A stretch of DNA of 64,000 nt from Halichondria panicea. Lineage: Eukaryota; Porifera; Demospongiae; Suberitida; Halichondriidae. The notes under the pieces were generated by a model that was given only the letters and a program-made list of their open reading frames with translations, ran no database searches and was not told where the DNA came from. Both the position numbers and the translations under genes were made by a program. The stretch spans positions 4,707,205 to 4,771,204 of the forward strand of contig NC_087378.1 of NCBI RefSeq assembly GCF_963675165.1. Reading direction: 5' to 3'. Below, piece by piece: positions 37,278 through 49,575 of this stretch (positions are counted from its first letter, which is position 1; every line of letters begins with the position of its first letter).

Positions 37278-40024
37278 ACGTGTTCTATACATACATACAA
37301 TTTAGACACATTAATTTTTAGTTGCATGTGTGCTTGATACATACTGTAGGGTGCATGTACACATATAGATTGGGTTTCGAACACAACGTTTTTTGATTGC
37401 GAATTTTCACATAAATCGCTATTGAACGCTATTGAGACTATGAAAGCTAATTATTAAAAGACACGCAAAAAGTGTTGAACTTCCACGTGACAAAGTATTA
37501 GTATGTTGAGGTGACTATAGTGTTCTAAACCCGATATAATTATGGGTAGATACGAAGAGCGGACTGGGATCGAGGCTAGTAACCTACAGGCATGGTAATG
37601 GTCTCAGTCAATGACTCCTATATGCATGTAGATTGATTGAACAGTATACATTCATTGAACAAGCAGCTTACGTAAACAAGTTGCAAATTCTCCCTACACA
37701 TGTTGGAAGGATGCCTCAGGGTAATGCCAGAAGGGAGACCAATCACATGTTCAGGTTTGAGAGGCACTCTTGTTTGAGATTGTTGAGCAAGAGCTGCATT
37801 AAAAATAAAAATATACCTGTTTGCAAACAACTCATATAGAACTCACAATATTTGGCGTTTAACCTTGGTTGTAGTGGCCAAGTACGTTTTCCTCTAAATG
37901 GATGAATACAGACCTGTACAGCAAGAACGCGATCCCCCCTACGCTTCCGAATGGAGGGTATAATAATAATAATCTGTGCATGAAGTATTTTAGTGCAGAC
38001 CCCATAATCTTAGTTATTGCTGGGAACAATTTCTCAGTAATTGAGATGCATGCACTCTGTGTGTATTTTTCTAATCGGACGAGCTGAGCTTCTGTCTGAT
38101 TAGCTCCTTCTTGTTGTCAAACTTCCCTTAGCCTTGCCAGCAGAGTCTTTGATATGGCGTTCCCAACCTCATTACCCGAGGCTTGAGAGCTGGTGGTTGG
38201 GGCATGTCCCAACAGAGACTTCACTTTGATGGCAAATTTGTTAAGCTCTTGGCTAGATTTTTCTTCCGCGTGCATGCAATCTTAATTGTTACTTCAACAT
38301 TTACAAGGCCGTTGACCTATAGGGACTGTACTGTAATTATTTTCTTATTACTCTTTTGTCAGCTTGCCATGTTTATACTCGTGTGTAAACGCATGTTTTA
38401 TCTTCGCCTGTGGAAGGTATAAAAGCTTCTGGCATGTTGGGAAGCTCTTTTTTTTGTTTGATTCCAGACCTTGAGTGGCCACTTCCTCTTTTGTGGTCCT
38501 TCCTTTTGTATTCTATTTTGAGACGCAGCTCCCTTGGTATTCGATTACACGATTTCAGCATGTCCCAACAGAGACGAAGTTGGCCTTCCCCTCCATGTCC
38601 ACTTTTTTTCTTTCTTTCTGGTCTCTTTATTATTCGTTGCCATGGCCTACATAATTATATTACATACGGAGTATAGAAACCATTAATTTTTTCCATAATC
38701 TGCACACGCATTTCTGTGGTGTATGACCTATTGCTATTGGCTAACGCTCACAATCCCTGTTATAACTGGCATGCATGCGCGCGCACTGTAAAAACAAGTG
38801 GGTTGTTTCAACCCTGACATATGTGTCATTTGATTGTCCCTCCAAATAACATGCTACACGTATGTCAAATTGCAAGCTCACATGTAGTATTTCCAAGACA
38901 AGGGCGTATAAAGAGAAGAGGAGAAGAGGGCATGCAACTCCTGTGTATGCCTCATATTATATACTCATTTAATCTATTGAGTACAGTCAAAAGCTTCTTA
39001 TAGGGCGGAATTGATTTTACAATTCCGATGATTCACTGTTAGGACCATTAATGACCATGTACAATCGTGGCGAACACTTTGGCTGCACGTACATCAATTT
39101 TCAGTTCTTAGCTTGTTTAAAAGTTCTGCAGTCAGCCGTTTAAGCAGTTTGACACATGTGTAACACGCTATACACGCATGCTATAAATGGCACATCTCTT
39201 TTTACAGTATATGTGTTAATATAGTATAGAGCTGGTGGTTGGGGCATGTCCCAACAGACTTCACTTTGATGTACGAACAGCCCATATTAAGCTCTTGGCT
39301 AGATTTTTTTCCGCGCGACTAGCTTCTCTACCTTGGCTAACTCATTGAAGAAGAGGAATGTCTACGAACTGTCTGTTTAGTACGGACCATGTAGTGTGAC
39401 AAATTGACAGACTTTAGGTTAGCTGCTTGCGTACATCATTTTAACTCCCTAAATGGGTGATTTCAATTATTTTTCAACAGGTTATGCCCCTCCTCTTCTT
39501 GGACTGATTCGTTGACCACGACAATTATGTGCTTTTTGTAACAGTATTATAAGACATGTGTGTTGTTTCCCAATAACTTTGTTGATCTGTGATGGTGACT
39601 CTCTGGTACTCAAATACACCTGTAACGTGAGAGCAGACGCGGGGGGTGGTGGGTTAGATCTAATTAGTGGTTGCTCAGGGGATTCAGTACATAAAACTAC
39701 ACAATTCGTTTAAGAGTCTCGAACCCAAACACGTACAGTACTTTTGTGCAAGGTGTGGTGGTTTGTTACGGCCGAAAGTGACCGAAAGTGCTTGCCTGAG
39801 CTCACATCACTAAGGACCTCTGCGGTCTGCTGCTTGGTCTTGTTTGGCCTTCAGATGCCCATGCGCAGAAATGACTTGTGAGCTATAAATTAACCTTTGT
39901 TTACACTAAAAGTTTAGTAATTACTTCTATTTGTACCACTAGAAAAACGAACTACTTTAGACGGTGGAATGGGAGTAAGTTTTCACTTCCAGTGTGATTG
40001 TGGAGTAAAAGAAATTACTTTCAG
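36569..40024. other. Repeat-rich region without an intact gene
   Basis: Contains the (GT)n tract at 37230-37268 with its repeated flank, and two copies of a block (ctggtggttggggcatgtcc to taagctcttggctagattt) at 38190-38265 and 39230-39310. No convincing exon was found. Confidence 0.4.
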
Positions 40025-40274
40025 GTTTGGAAGGCTTGATTTGTCTCAGGATTAAAGAGTATAGTGTCCGCTATGTTCTCTCATCTGTGGATTACTTCAG
40101 TAAAGAACACCTTCCCTACGCTATCACTGCTTTGTTTGTTTTGATCTTGGTGATTATCTTTCCACTTGTATTTCTTGTCATCTATCCAATGCGTTGGTTT
40201 CAACGAGTTCTGAACAAGTTTAAAATTCAGCGTCAACACGTTGATATGTTTGTTTACTGTTATCAAGGTTCATG
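40025..40274 (+). CDS. Orphan exon with one transmembrane segment
   Basis: A ttactttcag acceptor is followed by a frame ending in TGA at 40272-40274. It reads YSVRYVLSSVDYFSKEHLPY, AITALFVLILVIIFPLVFLV, IYPMRWFQRVLNKFKIQ. A hydrophobic stretch of about 23 residues followed by a basic Arg/Lys-rich tail is a type I membrane anchor. HLPYA-hydrophobic-YP-R-FQ is a pattern I know from the end of large sponge surface proteins. No ectodomain exons lie upstream, so it looks like a stranded fragment. Confidence 0.45.
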
Positions 40275-40667
40275 ACCACGCCCAGCTACTTTCGGCCTTC
40301 ATATCTAGAGAACCAAGCAAGGCACTGGAAATCCAAGACCACCACTAGAGAGCACTAATCAAGATCTATCATCAGATATATTAAAAACATCTGCCGTAAT
40401 CGGATCGCTAGCTATACCTTAATTAAGGAGTGATCACCAATACCACACAACTACACTACACTATATAAAATAATACTTCTATATAAATAAATAGTCAGCA
40501 CTTGGCTTTCCTTGCCTTCCTCAAGGCGGCAGCAGGTAGCACCATCGGGTATGTCTAAAACCGTCTTGCAATGCGCATGTGTATATAGTGTGCCGCGCTT
40601 GCGCATGCGCACCAAGTCCAAGGTATAATTATCTCTAGCAAGGATCTAGGACACGTGGATCTAGGAC

Positions 40668-42505
40668 ATGGATGACCTGAAAAAGCTATCTGCTGCGGTT
40701 GGACTACCTCCATCGCTGGAGCTGCGCACAGTGGACGGGATGGGTCGAGGAGTGTTTACTAAAGAGTCTATATCTGCTGGGGACACTATATTCAGTGAAC
40801 TACCTATAGCACATTGCAGTGTGGAGGAGACTAGAGGCACTATCTGTGAGCACTGTTTCAACAGATCAGAGTGAGTGATTGTGTATTGCATGCAGTGCTC
40901 ATGATTCCTGTGTAGGTCACTGAAGAAGTGCAGCCGATGCAAGTTTGTTTATTATTGCAACTCTGACTGCCAGGTACGTATACGTGTGTGTCTAGATATG
41001 TGTGGGCGTGTCTTCAGCGTATATTGTATGCAGCGTTTGGATTGGCTGCTACACAAGACAGAGTGTAAGGGTGTGAAAGGTGAGAAGGCTACACCGTTTG
41101 TAAGACTAGCTCTCCGAGCACTGACAAGGGACATTCAACACCTCTGCTCACGTAAGCAACAGCTGCTCTGTTCATCAAGTTATAATGTGATGTGATGATA
41201 AAATGTGAGGGTGTCCTCTATAGTTCCTGTTCACTGGTTCACTGGCAGAGACAGAATGATTGAACAGCATTTGATAGCTCACACTGCTCAGCTCTGTGAC
41301 TATCCTCCGCATGTCATCCATCAGCTCTTCCGGAGGGTACACCATTGTGGTTGTTCATCGTGTTACTTCAATCCCCCTCTCTCTGTATAGTTGTTCTGTA
41401 ATCAATTCTCAATTACGGGTGTGAACAACATATCTTCAGCTGGTGTGGCCTTGTACTCTGCCCCCTCTCTGCTCAACCATTCCTGTCGTCCCAACACTCT
41501 TCCCTTGTTTATTGGACGACAACTAGTCCTCAAGGCTGTCAGGGATATAGGTCCTGATGAGCAACTGTTCATTACCTACACTGATACACTGCAATTGCTG
41601 AGTGAGCGACAAACTGAGCTACAGAGTACATACAACTTCACCTGTGCCTGTGAGAGATGCTTAGAGGACATCAGCAAATCCCCCGTGAGTGATTGCTGCT
41701 GTGCTATTATTGCTTATATATTTATTATAGAGATGCTCTGACCGATTGCTCTTAATGGGTGCCAATGGTATGTTGCTTTTGTTAGTACTACATACTTTTA
41801 ATTACACTGTTATCCTGTGTTGAAGGAAGGGAAATCTCCTCCTTGTTAAGACAGGATATGGAGACAGAGCTGACAGAGTTGAAGGGGTTGAATGAACATG
41901 GAGATATCCTGCTATATACTGTAGTTCTTAGTATAACCATCAGTGTGTATTGTGTGTGTATGCTCCCTAACAGTTTGTGTGTACAGTGGCAGAAAGTGTA
42001 TGACAAAGGCAGAGCTCTATACGCGAGCCATTCGACACGACTATCCCATGATAATATTCTGAGTATGTGTCTTATGGACCATCTGATCGATGCCAGTAAT
42101 CACTTGTGTCTCTGGGAGGAGTCGCTCAAGTACAGCATCCAATTATTGGAACCATCTCTGTTAGTCATTATTATACAGCTTTTCCTCAACACACACACAC
42201 ACCCCACACACACACAGCCGTCACTATGGGCTCCTTCATCCTTCGAGTGTATCCCGGCTACTGATAATTGGCGAGTTGAGACTATGTTTAGAAACTACTG
42301 ACCAACTGATCCTATCACTAAACGACCTCACGAAGGCAAGCCCTCCATTGTAGTGTACCCAGCAGTTACACCCTCCCCCCCCACACACACACTGCAGGCT
42401 AAGACAGCAGCTGAGAGACTGTATGGAGCTGACCACTGCATCACTATGGCAGCAACCACCATGCTGACCGAATCTCAACTTAAACTAGCTCGCAGACAAA
42501 AATAA
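40668..42505 (+). CDS. SMYD: SMYD-family SET/MYND lysine methyltransferase
   Basis: Ten exons join in phase to 438 codons: 40668-40870, 40916-40973, 41034-41151, 41224-41336, 41391-41684, 41731-41767, 41826-41920, 41987-42159, 42218-42335 and 42398-42505. Domains in order: split SET N-part (GMGRGVFTKESISAGD), MYND zinc finger (CEHC, CSRC, YYCNSDCQ, HKTEC), the SET core with SLLNHSCRPNTLPLF, DEQLFITYTD, the post-SET cysteines FTCACERCLED, and a helical C-terminal region (SMCLMDHLIDASNHLCLWEE). The length is normal for the family (430-490). The product should transfer methyl groups from S-adenosylmethionine to lysines of histones or other proteins. Intron 9 would use a GC donor (aag|gcaagc); the other junctions are GT-AG. 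Gene intact as far as I can see; the subfamily is not fixed. Confidence 0.9.
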
Positions 42506-42783
42506 ATTTATTTCATTGTTAATTGATTTTGCTGTAGACTTTCTACGATATAATAACAATTATTAAAAGTGTTTGTAACAGTACTTGTGACACAGCTGTG
42601 TACAGTAATGGAATTGATCTACATGTAAACTTAGCCAACATGAATTGACCATTTATACCTCAACAACAGACAGCAAGTTAATTAATGCACCGTAATAATA
42701 TTATACCTCTACATTAATTAAAACATACATGTATACTGTAGGAGCAGTGTTACAGAGGTTACCGTAAACAGAATACAATGTAC

Positions 42784-42787
42784 ATAC

Positions 42788-42818
<31 letters not shown>
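42784..42818 (+). repeat. (GT)n followed by a long G run
   Basis: About five GT units followed by an uninterrupted run of about 18 G. It can form G-quadruplex structures and is a frequent sequencing-error site. Confidence 0.85.
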
Positions 42819-43121
42819 CTATGTACGGTACATATAAGCCTGTACGTGTGTGGATTAATTCAGTCAATATAGATGCATTAAAAGACAAATTAAAATTTTG
42901 AATCACATACAATGTATGATGTAATCTATTTTTGTGTTTACTCTAACTCACTTGTAAGCAGAAATTCTTGTTGTACACACTGTTAGAGTCGTCGTAACAA
43001 CAGCCTGGCTTACTTACTAGTAGCCAACAGAGGCACAACACCAAATGGTAGGTGGGCGGGGTAATCCCCATGAACAATGAGAGTGTGAGACACTAGCGGG
43101 TTGGACCTGTGTGAGGAGGGT

Positions 43122-43156
<35 letters not shown>

Positions 43157-43488
43157 TAGTTGTATGTCAAAACTAACATATGCATTCAGTAGCTCTAAAA
43201 GCGCATGGATCCTCCTTGCCAGTCCTAACCCTAATACACACAAATGAAGCGCAAGGATTTAATTATGTACTAGGGGTTATTAAGGTACAGTATTTGTTGA
43301 CAAATACCCCCCAGACACCACCACCCTTGCCATCACTCTAATACCTTAAATTGTAGGAGCTAGGTGTACGAGTGTGACATAATGGCTATAATTATACAAC
43401 CTAAAAATAGTAAGGGTTTTCCTCTGTGCTCATCCAGCTAACCACACTTACCACTGAGCTCAGCTAAAAACCCACAAAGAGCTGACAA

Positions 43489-43496
43489 TATAAAAG
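43489..43496 (+). promoter_or_regulatory. TATA box of the FHA gene
   Basis: tataaaag lies 65 bp before the ATG at 43554. The surrounding leader (gctattcacatctcaccaag) is repeated before the gene at 50171, which also has tataaagg at 50073. Confidence 0.5.
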
Positions 43497-43553
43497 GCTA
43501 CACAAACAGAAAGCTATTCACATCTCACCAAGTTGAGCAACAGTGCAACCAGC

Positions 43554-45222
43554 ATGGAAGATTCTCACAACCCAACAAGCGAGCCGTCTAGCGTATTCCT
43601 GCAGGAACAAGAGCCAAATCAGGTTTGTAAACCCTGTACAGTAGAGGTTAATTAATGACCTGTCGCAGAGACCTAACCACAGCCCAGGAGGAATCTTGCC
43701 TGAAACAGGTAAATTATTAAAGCGTATTTGCAATCACAGTTCGATTACTAATGGAACGGTAGGTTGAATATTGTAATAGGCATTTTACGGCATGTTTTAC
43801 AATACTATCGCTATAGACACGCCCAGATACCATCTCCTATTTTTATAGCCAAACATGAACAGTAGTATTTTATGTGCATACCATCACAAGATACAAAGAT
43901 ATTACTGACATATGCCCCTACATTGAGTTCAAATATGGTAAACGATGATTGTTATTAACCCTAGGCGCGTAGGCGGGCCACAGGTTATAGTCCGGTCTGT
44001 CTGTCTGTATATATTCTGAGTCTGCTCACTCTGATACCTTCTGATAATGTCAACCAGAAAGACTAACGGCAGAGCGTGATGAGACTTTGAGCACCCAATC
44101 AGCGAGCCTTTTGCGAGTGCTCTCCCAGGACAAGAATATCTCCCAAAACGTAGAATATACACCCCCGGTATATTTCGACTATTTCCTCAAAGAGGGTGAG
44201 TCGATTGTACATACTCTGTGCATGTGTGTGTGCGTGTGTCCCCGATTTTCTATACACACATATATGTACAACAGGGGATAACTTGGTAGGACGTGGGGAG
44301 GATTGTGATGTGACACTCTCCAATGGATCCCTCTCCCGGAAACATGCACAGATACTTGTGGAGAAGGGTTCACACTTTATAAAGGATCTTGGAAGTCGGA
44401 ATAAGACGTTCAGGCGAAAGGTGGTATTGCAAATCATACATACATGTACATGCATGTGAGACAGTTAGATTGTTATAGCAGAGAACTCAGTAAGCTAATC
44501 TAATGTTTGACAGCTGGTTAAATGATTATTGAGCGACAAGACAAAAATCTAACTTACACTGAGATGTAATTGTAGTGATGTGCATGTCACTCCCTCCCAC
44601 CTCCCAGGTGGCCCTCAAGCCTAACATCTATTATGAGCTGACGGACGGAGTGCAGGTGACGTTGGCCAATATCACTTGTTACTACCTCATAGGAAACGGG
44701 CAGGAGGAGGCAGCCAATGATGAACGAGAAGGTAACTCTTCTATGCTCCAGTAGGTTTTTGGTGAACTATATGGTTTGTCCTAGTTTCAGAGGAGAGTGA
44801 AACCAGTACAGTGTTGTATGGCCCCAGTGAAACTCAAGAGAGTGTGGAGGACTATGATTACAACTATGAGGAGGAGAGCCCTCAACCTCAACCACCAATT
44901 GGTGAGTGCTGTACAACAAATATATGTACGTATAGGAGATTATTTGAGTGGTAGCTTTAGTGTCTACGAACATTGACATACATTGTAATTATGTCTCGAC
45001 CGCACGAGGACTACGGCATAAAGCTGACTGTATCCGTGTGTGTGTATTCCAGCTCTGTAACTGCTCAACGCAAAAACAAAAACTTGGCGTACTTCAAACC
45101 AATTGTATTTCCTTACAGCAACAACCCTTTCAGTTTGCCGCACCCCCACCTCCAACCGTAAGGCCTCGGCCTCAGCCACTGAGACGTCTCAAGTACCTGC
45201 TGCTAAGAAGCGGCGTAAATAA
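43554..45222 (+). CDS. FHA-domain nuclear protein
   Basis: Seven exons join in phase to 245 codons plus stop: 43554-43622, 43669-43708, 44058-44195, 44275-44420, 44608-44731, 44785-44901 and 45119-45222. It starts MEDSHNPTSEPSSVFLQEQE. The FHA core reads VGRGEDCDVTLSNGSLSRKH, FIKDLGSRNKTF, VALKPNIYYELTDGVQVTLA, NITCYYL. The GR, S-RKH and N residues that bind phosphothreonine are present. An acidic tail (YDYNYEEESPQPQPP) and a basic end (VPAAKKRRK) complete it; the last is a good nuclear localisation signal. The arrangement resembles the N-terminus of MDC1-like DNA-damage adaptors, but no BRCT part follows. The first exons resemble exons of the gene at 50171. Function: phospho-dependent nuclear adaptor, by inference. 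Confidence 0.85.
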
Positions 45223-46824
45223 CCTTATACCTGAGCTCCCATATTGTACATTGTATATATGCATGTACATGTACTCACATTGTTGTTTTCTTGCATTGTG
45301 TACAGGGTCACTGTTAAGTACACAACCACATAAAGTATTTTAAAGCATGTTACTGAGTGTCAGAGTCTATGCATGATGTTCATATGCATGAGGAGTTCTA
45401 ATGTTGGGAAAGCATGTGTGTATATATTGTTTTTGGGTGCCTCTCGAGAAAGGGCGTGGCAGCATTTGCAAAGATGTGGTGTACTACTTATCCTCTCAAC
45501 AATTTATTGCTACAATTCAGGTTGCTATAGCGGGGGATATTTGTAAGGGAATTTCCTCCTAAAGACCCTACCTAATTAGGTAACTAAAGTACGTATAATT
45601 ATAGCCTGGATAATAGGTGGTAGGTTAAATACACACGGAACTTGTACACTAGCTGTTAGAGGAAATCTGAAACACTTACCACGAAGTCATTCGCTTTCTG
45701 TTCCTGTTCTTTGATATCATCCTTAGCTGCTTAATTCATTCTCATATCACTGCTCCCAATCAACTCTACCTGTATGGTCAGATGGAGAAATTTAGAGAGA
45801 TTTTAGGGAGGTAGATACGTAACTATTGAAGCCTCTCAAAAAAGAGAGGTGGCAGAGGTTGTTTAGACATTACATGTCAGCATTGCACAAAGTTTGAGTA
45901 GTCTACATAACGGACACCTTCGGGGAACAACGTTTTGTCACTAGTACGTGCATGTTTAAATACGCTCAATAGGTACTTTTTTTACCCATTACATGTCCTG
46001 TATGCCCAATAGTAACTCCCAATAGGTGCTAAGTCAGGTACGTACACATGTACATGTAGTAAAGCTGACCTCAACTTTCCGAAGGAGTCAACCACTTTTT
46101 TCTGTGTAAAGACAGGAGAACATTATAATTACCAAAACAAAAAACACGTGCAGCACTGACGTAGCACGCACATAAACAATACACGAACATCTAAGGAGAG
46201 AGCCAGTGTTTTCTTGGCTTGCTAGCTAAAGCTCTAATACAAGTGAGGTGGAACAGTAACAGCATGCAGTTCACACTATCTGCAGTGGAGTTACCTGGCA
46301 GCAGTCTCCAGTATTGATATCCTGCCATGCCGTCATTCTCAATCTGGGCGGCCATACTCTTGCTACCTCCACCTGATTGGTCAGATCCATGAGAAGGCGT
46401 TGTATGGAGAAAATGTTGCTGGACAGGTGTGCTTGAGCTGCAGAAAAGTGCGACAAAAAGCCATACACTTACAGTAACGGACGATCGATCAAGTCGATCA
46501 TCCATCATTGGTATAGCCCAGAAGGTCGAATACAAGACCTTTTCGTCCCTAATGTTTATTGTGCCGGGACTCATCAGTGGACTGCACGCGCACGCGCACT
46601 CAGTAAATGTACTTTGCTCACACTATTAGCGGTTTCTAGAACTAATAAATAATTACTTGCATCCAGTGTAATTTAATTTTGATTGGAAAGTGGTCATGGC
46701 AATAGGCAAATGGACTAAGTGTACATGTAGTTATGGTCCAACAGGCTGTGGCTGCATGCATGTGTCTAATTGGAATGTTGTGGTCTACCTAACATGAATA
46801 TAGATTGCCTTATTATGCCATAAG
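45223..46824. other. Possible minus-strand exons, weak
   Basis: On the minus strand an ATG frame MDDRLDRSSVT ends at a gtaagt donor (46470-46510). After a tttctgcag acceptor (46440) a frame QAHLSSNIFSIQRLLMDLTN, reminiscent of syntaxin N-termini, ends at 46374. KKVVDSFGKLR (46075-46105) and AKDDIKEQEQKANDFV (45680-45730) are further exon-like pieces. The phases between the first two do not match, so I do not call a gene. Confidence 0.25.
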
Positions 46825-46972
46825 CCATGTATAAAATTGTTTCATGTACAGGTACATGTTTTTGAATTATGGAAATACTAGCTATTATTTAGTAGCATTT
46901 TTGAGAGCATGTTCAATTCCTAAACTAATAATATTGATGCAGTAGCTCTCAGAATTACCTTTCCAATGAAAT
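46825..46972 (+). repeat. Dispersed repeat, left member of an inverted pair
   Basis: Matches 22690-22830 directly and 48471-48605 as reverse complement (gagcatgttcaattcctaaac, tctcagaattacctttccaa). The pair encloses about 1.5 kb. Confidence 0.85.
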
Positions 46973-47479
46973 CTACGAATACAGTGCCTGCGTAGATCTA
47001 CTGTTGTGCTCTCTAGCAAGCTCAAGTGAACTCGAATATTGTAAGCTGTTAATGGAGACAGCAACTATAACTAACACAAGACTGCTCTCCATAGTAGCCT
47101 ATGTACAGTAAAACCACTAGGTTTGGTGAATTTCAAGCTATTGAGCCGGGATCCTCGTGCTGATCCATAATTTTAGAAGAAATGCCATGCACATTCGCAA
47201 AGGTTTTTCACCAGCAAAATATTCTAATACTTAACCTGCCATCGACTCATTAATGGGTGCCGTACACTGCGGCTATCGGAAATATAAAGTTGCCAAAATC
47301 GAGGCATGCCCTAAAGCGCAAGTTTTCGCCCGTGTTTCGGCGCGCCCCCTCGCCCAAACGTGTATGGATTTCTTTAACCGGGCCCTTGCCTTGTTTCGGC
47401 ACTTACAAGTTTTGAGCACCCCGAAACGTTATTTGGCGGGTAGCCGAGGGTGTACGCTACAGTTGGGTACCAACCTCGT

Positions 47480-48000
47480 CATGTCCTGATATAGGTAGGT
47501 GTAGTCCTGCAGATCCGAGAGTACTTTGTGACTGCCGAAAACATCAAGGAGGGATCCCCTGCACACTCTGACCATTACTTGAAAAGGGGGGGGGTTTCAC
47601 GAGGGTATTGGGTGTGGCTGGGTGGGTTACCAATGGGGAAAGGGGCTGAAATTGAGGTAAGAGCTTGTAACCTACCCCCCACAGACTGTTCGTTCCGAAC
47701 AGTCTGTGGGGGGTAGGTTATATAGTGATAGCTGATCCACACTCACAAAAAATATAAAATGCTATAAATGTGTAGGAGGTGTGTACCTCAAGTTGCGGAG
47801 TGCCCCCTAGTTTGATAGTGGTGGGGGCGTTAGAGGGTGTGGTGTCCATAGAGGTGTCGACCCCGCTCCCTTCTGACGAGACCCCACACAAGCACTGTCC
47901 ACGCAGAATGGACAGGTGGAGACTTGATGAGACGCTCCTCAATCTGTACAATAGGGGAGGAGGACACATTGTCAGAGAAACTAATCACACTTGTATCTGA
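47480..48000 (+). CDS. Possible exon fragments, unrecognised
   Basis: IREYFVTAENIKEGSPAHSD (47513-47575) follows an acceptor-like ctgcag. A second open frame at 47779-48000 contains HCPRRMDRWRLDETLLNLYN. Both look protein-like but the antisense frame of the second is open too. No family seen. Confidence 0.25.
47668..47720. repeat. Perfect 24-bp-arm hairpin, 5-base loop
   Basis: 47668-47691 (taacctaccccccacagact then gttc) is the exact reverse complement of 47697-47720. The loop is gttcc. It could act as a structured RNA end, an extrusion site or the remnant of two inverted element ends. Confidence 0.95.
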
Positions 48001-48191
48001 GCGCATCATTATGCCCCAGTGCGCATGCACAAGCGAGCTACATATACGGTAGTGTGTCCGTGTGTGTGTGTGTAGACTGCTACAGCCGCTCAAGGATCAA
48101 TGAAGTGCAAATAAGAGTTTCTATAGGCTTCTAATCATGTTTTCTTGGATTTTAATTCGTGGATTTATAAAATAAAGCTTCATTCTCGAGT

Positions 48192-48375
48192 TATGGCTAG
48201 TTTTGCTCACTTCGAGTGCCATTGCAGCCTTTTCAGAAGAGTTCGTAGCAAAACCTGTTCACTGAGTGTTGCTACTCTACTTAGTAGTTAGCTCTGCACT
48301 AGAACGCTAGCTATTGGTAGCTGCAAGAGTGAGAAAAGAGCTGCAAGGCTCGCTGACTTGCAGCCATTAATTTTA
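48192..48375 (+). repeat. Dispersed repeat shared with 58655-58840 and 54270-54330
   Basis: Blocks ttatggctagttttgctcac, ttagctctgcactagaacg and agaaaagagctgcaag have diverged matches at 58655-58840. The part gtgttgctactcta...gcagccattaattt matches 54272-54325. Confidence 0.65.
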
Positions 48376-48470
48376 GACTTGAACTTTTGGCATTGATCTT
48401 TTTTAACAACACAATCACTATCGATCATTACCCACTAATAATCATGATCAATGTTTGCTTTATGTTATGT

Positions 48471-48605
48471 AGCTTTGGCACCTCCACCGAGGCATCAGCA
48501 CCTACATGTATGGTGCTTTCATTGGAAAGGTAATTCTGAGAGCTACTGCATCAATATTATTAGTTTAGGAATTGAACATGCTCTCAAAATGCTACTAAAT
48601 AGGTG
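48471..48605 (-). repeat. Dispersed repeat, right member of the inverted pair
   Basis: Reverse complement of the block at 46825-46972, extended by the gcacctccaccgaggcatca block that is also at 22830-22855 (inverted). Confidence 0.85.
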
Positions 48606-48687
48606 TGAGGCTCTACTTTAATTAAATAGGGATAAATACCTTCATTAGCCTTCATTATGACTAATCACAGAGCCTGTGTGTGTGGGG

Positions 48688-49151
48688 GGGAAGTTGTGTA
48701 CAGTATGCACACCTTGCACGTAGGGGTGGTCCCAATATCGTCTCCTGCATAATCGAGTGATCCCTGTGGCTAGCCGTCAGTCGTGTCTAAGCCGGGTGCC
48801 CTCAGCTGGGGGGGGGGGGGGGGATATTTAGCAACACAGTTCAATATGTACAGTACATTAGGTATAAAACCTGTTGTGTGTGTAGGGAGGGGGGGGGGGG
48901 GCTATGTACAGTACATTAGGTATAAGCCTGCCATGTACATACATGTAGGAGGTGATGAAGCAAAGTGGTATCACAACCTAAAAATAGCTAACCACACATT
49001 ACAGGGTTTATGCTAAGTCCTGGTAGAACAAGATAGATCTTGAATAGAAATTGAGCAATAATTTAGAACCACAATGTACCTGTGCTGGACATGATGAAGC
49101 ATGATGTATGATAAAAATAGTAAGGGTGCTGGACATGATGAAGCATGATGT
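48688..49151 (+). repeat. About 465-bp direct duplication, copy 1 (copy 2 at 49560-50022)
   Basis: Shared from gaagttgtgtacagtatgca through cgagtgatccctgtggctag to gctggacatgatgaagcatg. The copies differ in the length of their G runs. A short third copy of the first part is at 60258-60330. Confidence 0.9.
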
Positions 49152-49575
49152 ATGAGTATAAGCCTGTGTGTGTGGGGGGGGGGGGGGGGGAGGTTGTGTA
49201 CAGTATATTAGCTACATGAGCTTGTATGATAAAAATAGTAAGGGTGCTGGACATGATGAAGCATGATGTATGAGTATAAGCCTGTGTGTGTGGGGGGGGG
49301 GGGAGGTTGTGTACAGTATATTAGCTATGAGCTTGTGTGTGTGGGGGGAAGGTTGTGTACAGTATATTAGCCATGAGTGTGTGTGTGTGTGTGTGGAGGG
49401 CGGGTTGTGTACAGTATCTATGATCCTGTGTGTGTGGGGGGGGGGGGGAGGTTGTGTACAGTATAAGCCTGTGTGTGTGTGGGGGGGGGGGGAGGTTGTG
49501 TACAGTATATTAGCTATGAGCCTGTGTGTGGGGGGAAGGTTGTGTATGTGTTGGGGGGGGGGGGGGAAGTTGTGT
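49140..49575 (+). repeat. G-run tandem array
   Basis: Seven or more units of cctgtgtgtgtg, G6-G18, aggttgtgtacagtatatta, tagctatgag. The long G tracts, spaced 40-70 bp, give strong G-quadruplex potential on the + strand. It lies between the two 465-bp copies. Proline-rich antisense frames are artefacts of it. Confidence 0.9.

Noticed and set aside
45678-46510. A syntaxin-like gene on the minus strand
   Set aside because: Peptide pieces are suggestive, but exon phases do not agree and no SNARE motif or membrane anchor was found.
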